From Lachnospiraceae bacterium (lineage in GTDB: Bacteria; Bacillota; Clostridia; Lachnospirales; Lachnospiraceae), in the NCBI GenBank assembly GCA_017477005.1, contig JAFUXY010000303.1, positions 1 to 6,494 of the forward strand: DNA of 6,494 nucleotides, written 5' to 3'. This document shows, in pieces, positions 5,523 to 6,494 of the stretch (within the stretch, counting starts at the first letter, position 1; each line of letters begins with the position of its first letter). A program made the position numbers and the translations under genes. The notes beneath the pieces were generated by a model. It was not told the DNA's origin, did no database searches, and saw nothing but the letters and a program-made list of their open reading frames with translations.

Positions 5523-6494
5523 GCAGCAGAACGGACTCGGATCGGCAAGGACGGCGTAGGAGGAACGCTTGCGATCGATCCGGAGTTTGAAATACTGAAG
5601 AGGGTACCGGTTCCCAAGGATCGTTTTGCGGTTCGCATCGTGCAGCGTTTGTGGCGAAACCTACCGAATAAGCAGCTTCAAAAAACGGAGGTTCAAGTGA
5701 ACGAAATCCAGATACCGTCGCCATCTGCGCCCGGACGTTTCGTTCGTACGTTGTGCTATGCCGACAAAGACGTGAAAGAAGGGGAGACGCTGCCCTGCGT
5801 TTTGCTGCTGCATGGAGGCGCATTTTTGTTTCCGGCCTTTCCGTATCATTATCGCTTGGCGAAGCAGATCGTGCAGAGAATACGGTGCAGGGTGATTATG
5901 CCGATGTATGATTTGGCTCCGGATTTTGTGCCGCCTCTGCAGCAGGAAGAGGTGTTTGAATGTTATCAGCATATCCTTTTCGCTGCGGACTACTATTCTA
6001 TTGATCCCGGGCGGATCGCTGTGATTGGAGACAGTGCCGGAGGGACGCTGACAGCGGCTCTGACACTGATGGCAAGGGATCGAAACGTGCCGATGCCGAT
6101 TGCACAGGAGCTGTTTTATCCGAGTCTCGACCGAAGGCTTGAAAGCGATTCGATGAAGCGGTACCGGGATGTGCCGGTCTGCAACGGGGATTCGATTCAG
6201 AAGTATTATAAGCTGTGTCGATCTGATGAATATGTCGGAAATCCGGATTACATTTCGCCGGTGGAGGCCAAGTCTTTGGAAGGACTGCCGGAGGCCTATG
6301 TGGAAACTGCCGAGTTTGACGCGCTGCATGACGATGGGATCGCCTACGCCAAACGGTTGAAGGAAGCGGGCTGCCGGGTGGTACTCAACGAAACAAAGGG
6401 GACGGTACATGGGTTTGATATGGTGAAGAGCAGCCGTATTTTGGCCAGAGTGATCGACCAGAGGATCGCTTTTTTGCAGAAGGTTCTATCGCAA
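5520..6494 (+). CDS. Alpha/beta hydrolase, hormone-sensitive-lipase-like esterase (3' end beyond the window)
   Basis: A cytoplasmic esterase/lipase-type enzyme of the alpha/beta-hydrolase fold-3 (HSL, CE10-like) family that cleaves carboxylic esters; its natural substrate is unknown. The frame stays open for 325 codons to the window edge. The oxyanion motif HGGAF is at 98-102 (HGGA instead of the commoner HGGG). The nucleophile elbow GDSAGG is at 170-175 with Ser172. Asp267 (AEFDALHDDG) and His297 (VHGFDM) complete the triad, so the catalytic part is intact. HSL proteins usually have about 300-350 residues, so little is missing. There is no signal peptide or membrane helix. The ATG is fixed by GGGAGG 7 bases upstream; both lie in the third 41-bp repeat. 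It follows ridA in the same direction and is probably in the same transcript, though a biochemical link with RidA is not evident. The ridA-like gcg/cgg-rich codon use continues here. Confidence 0.9.
   Translation, partial: MAAERTRIGKDGVGGTLAIDPEFEILKRVPVPKDRFAVRIVQRLWRNLPNKQLQKTEVQVNEIQIPSPSAPGRFVRTLCYADKDVKEGETLPCVLLLHGGAFLFPAFPYHYRLAKQIVQRIRCRVIMPMYDLAPDFVPPLQQEEVFECYQHILFAADYYSIDPGRIAVIGDSAGGTLTAALTLMARDRNVPMPIAQELFYPSLDRRLESDSMKRYRDVPVCNGDSIQKYYKLCRSDEYVGNPDYISPVEAKSLEGLPEAYVETAEFDALHDDGIAYAKRLKEAGCRVVLNETKGTVHGFDMVKSSRILARVIDQRIAFLQKVLSQ

Noticed and set aside
5290..5559. Plus-strand ORF of 89 codons overlapping ridA
   Set aside because: It reads ridA out of frame and then enters the repeats. 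Only its last part, from GTG 5479, is mentioned as a possible mini-ORF.
5661..6410. Long minus-strand ORF of 249 codons
   Set aside because: It is antisense to the hydrolase frame, which has clear HGGAF, GDSAGG, Asp and His motifs; the minus-strand product is rich in H/R and resembles no family.

Overview
The window looks like a chromosomal segment from a Gram-positive anaerobe, probably Bacillota of the class Clostridia. This rests on the strong AGGAGG-type ribosome sites, a three-cysteine Rrf2 regulator, a Cache-GGDEF sensor and a PTS-linked beta-glucosidase. The assignment is inferred from gene style, not from a marker gene. Every supported gene lies on the + strand. No RNA gene, CRISPR array or phage module is visible.

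Left part (1-2490): a carbohydrate and transport segment that looks worn. It opens with about 135 bases carrying a pair of imperfect 33-bp repeats and no recognisable gene. Next comes a family 1 glycosidase (6-phospho-beta-glucosidase type) that has lost its N-terminal third, including the catalytic acid/base. A glucose-type PTS EIIA follows directly; it keeps both active-site histidines but ends early. After a clear hairpin terminator comes an AEC-family permease whose frame is broken by one extra G in a run of five. Together these look like the remains of a beta-glucoside uptake and hydrolysis operon plus an organic-acid-type permease, with one lesion in each gene.

Middle (2491-4456): a strong terminator whose loop also holds a perfect TTGACA -35 box, then an intact membrane diguanylate cyclase (TM, Cache sensor, TM, PAS-like linker, GGDEF with I-site). 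Its codons are noticeably richer in G and C (gcg, cgg, ggg) than those of the first 2.5 kb.

Right part (4457-6494): a good promoter overlapped by an inverted repeat and tandem TATAGT motifs precedes an IscR/CymR-like Rrf2 regulator. RidA (2-iminoacid deaminase) and an HSL-type alpha/beta hydrolase follow in the same direction. The hydrolase runs off the right edge and has all catalytic motifs. The three probably form one transcript, with the Rrf2 protein controlling its own operon. The RidA-hydrolase junction is three tandem copies of a 41-bp unit. The unit includes the end of ridA, a Shine-Dalgarno site and a start codon, and the third copy supplies the start of the hydrolase. This junction is the most unusual structure in the window. 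I do not see a convincing wholly new system.
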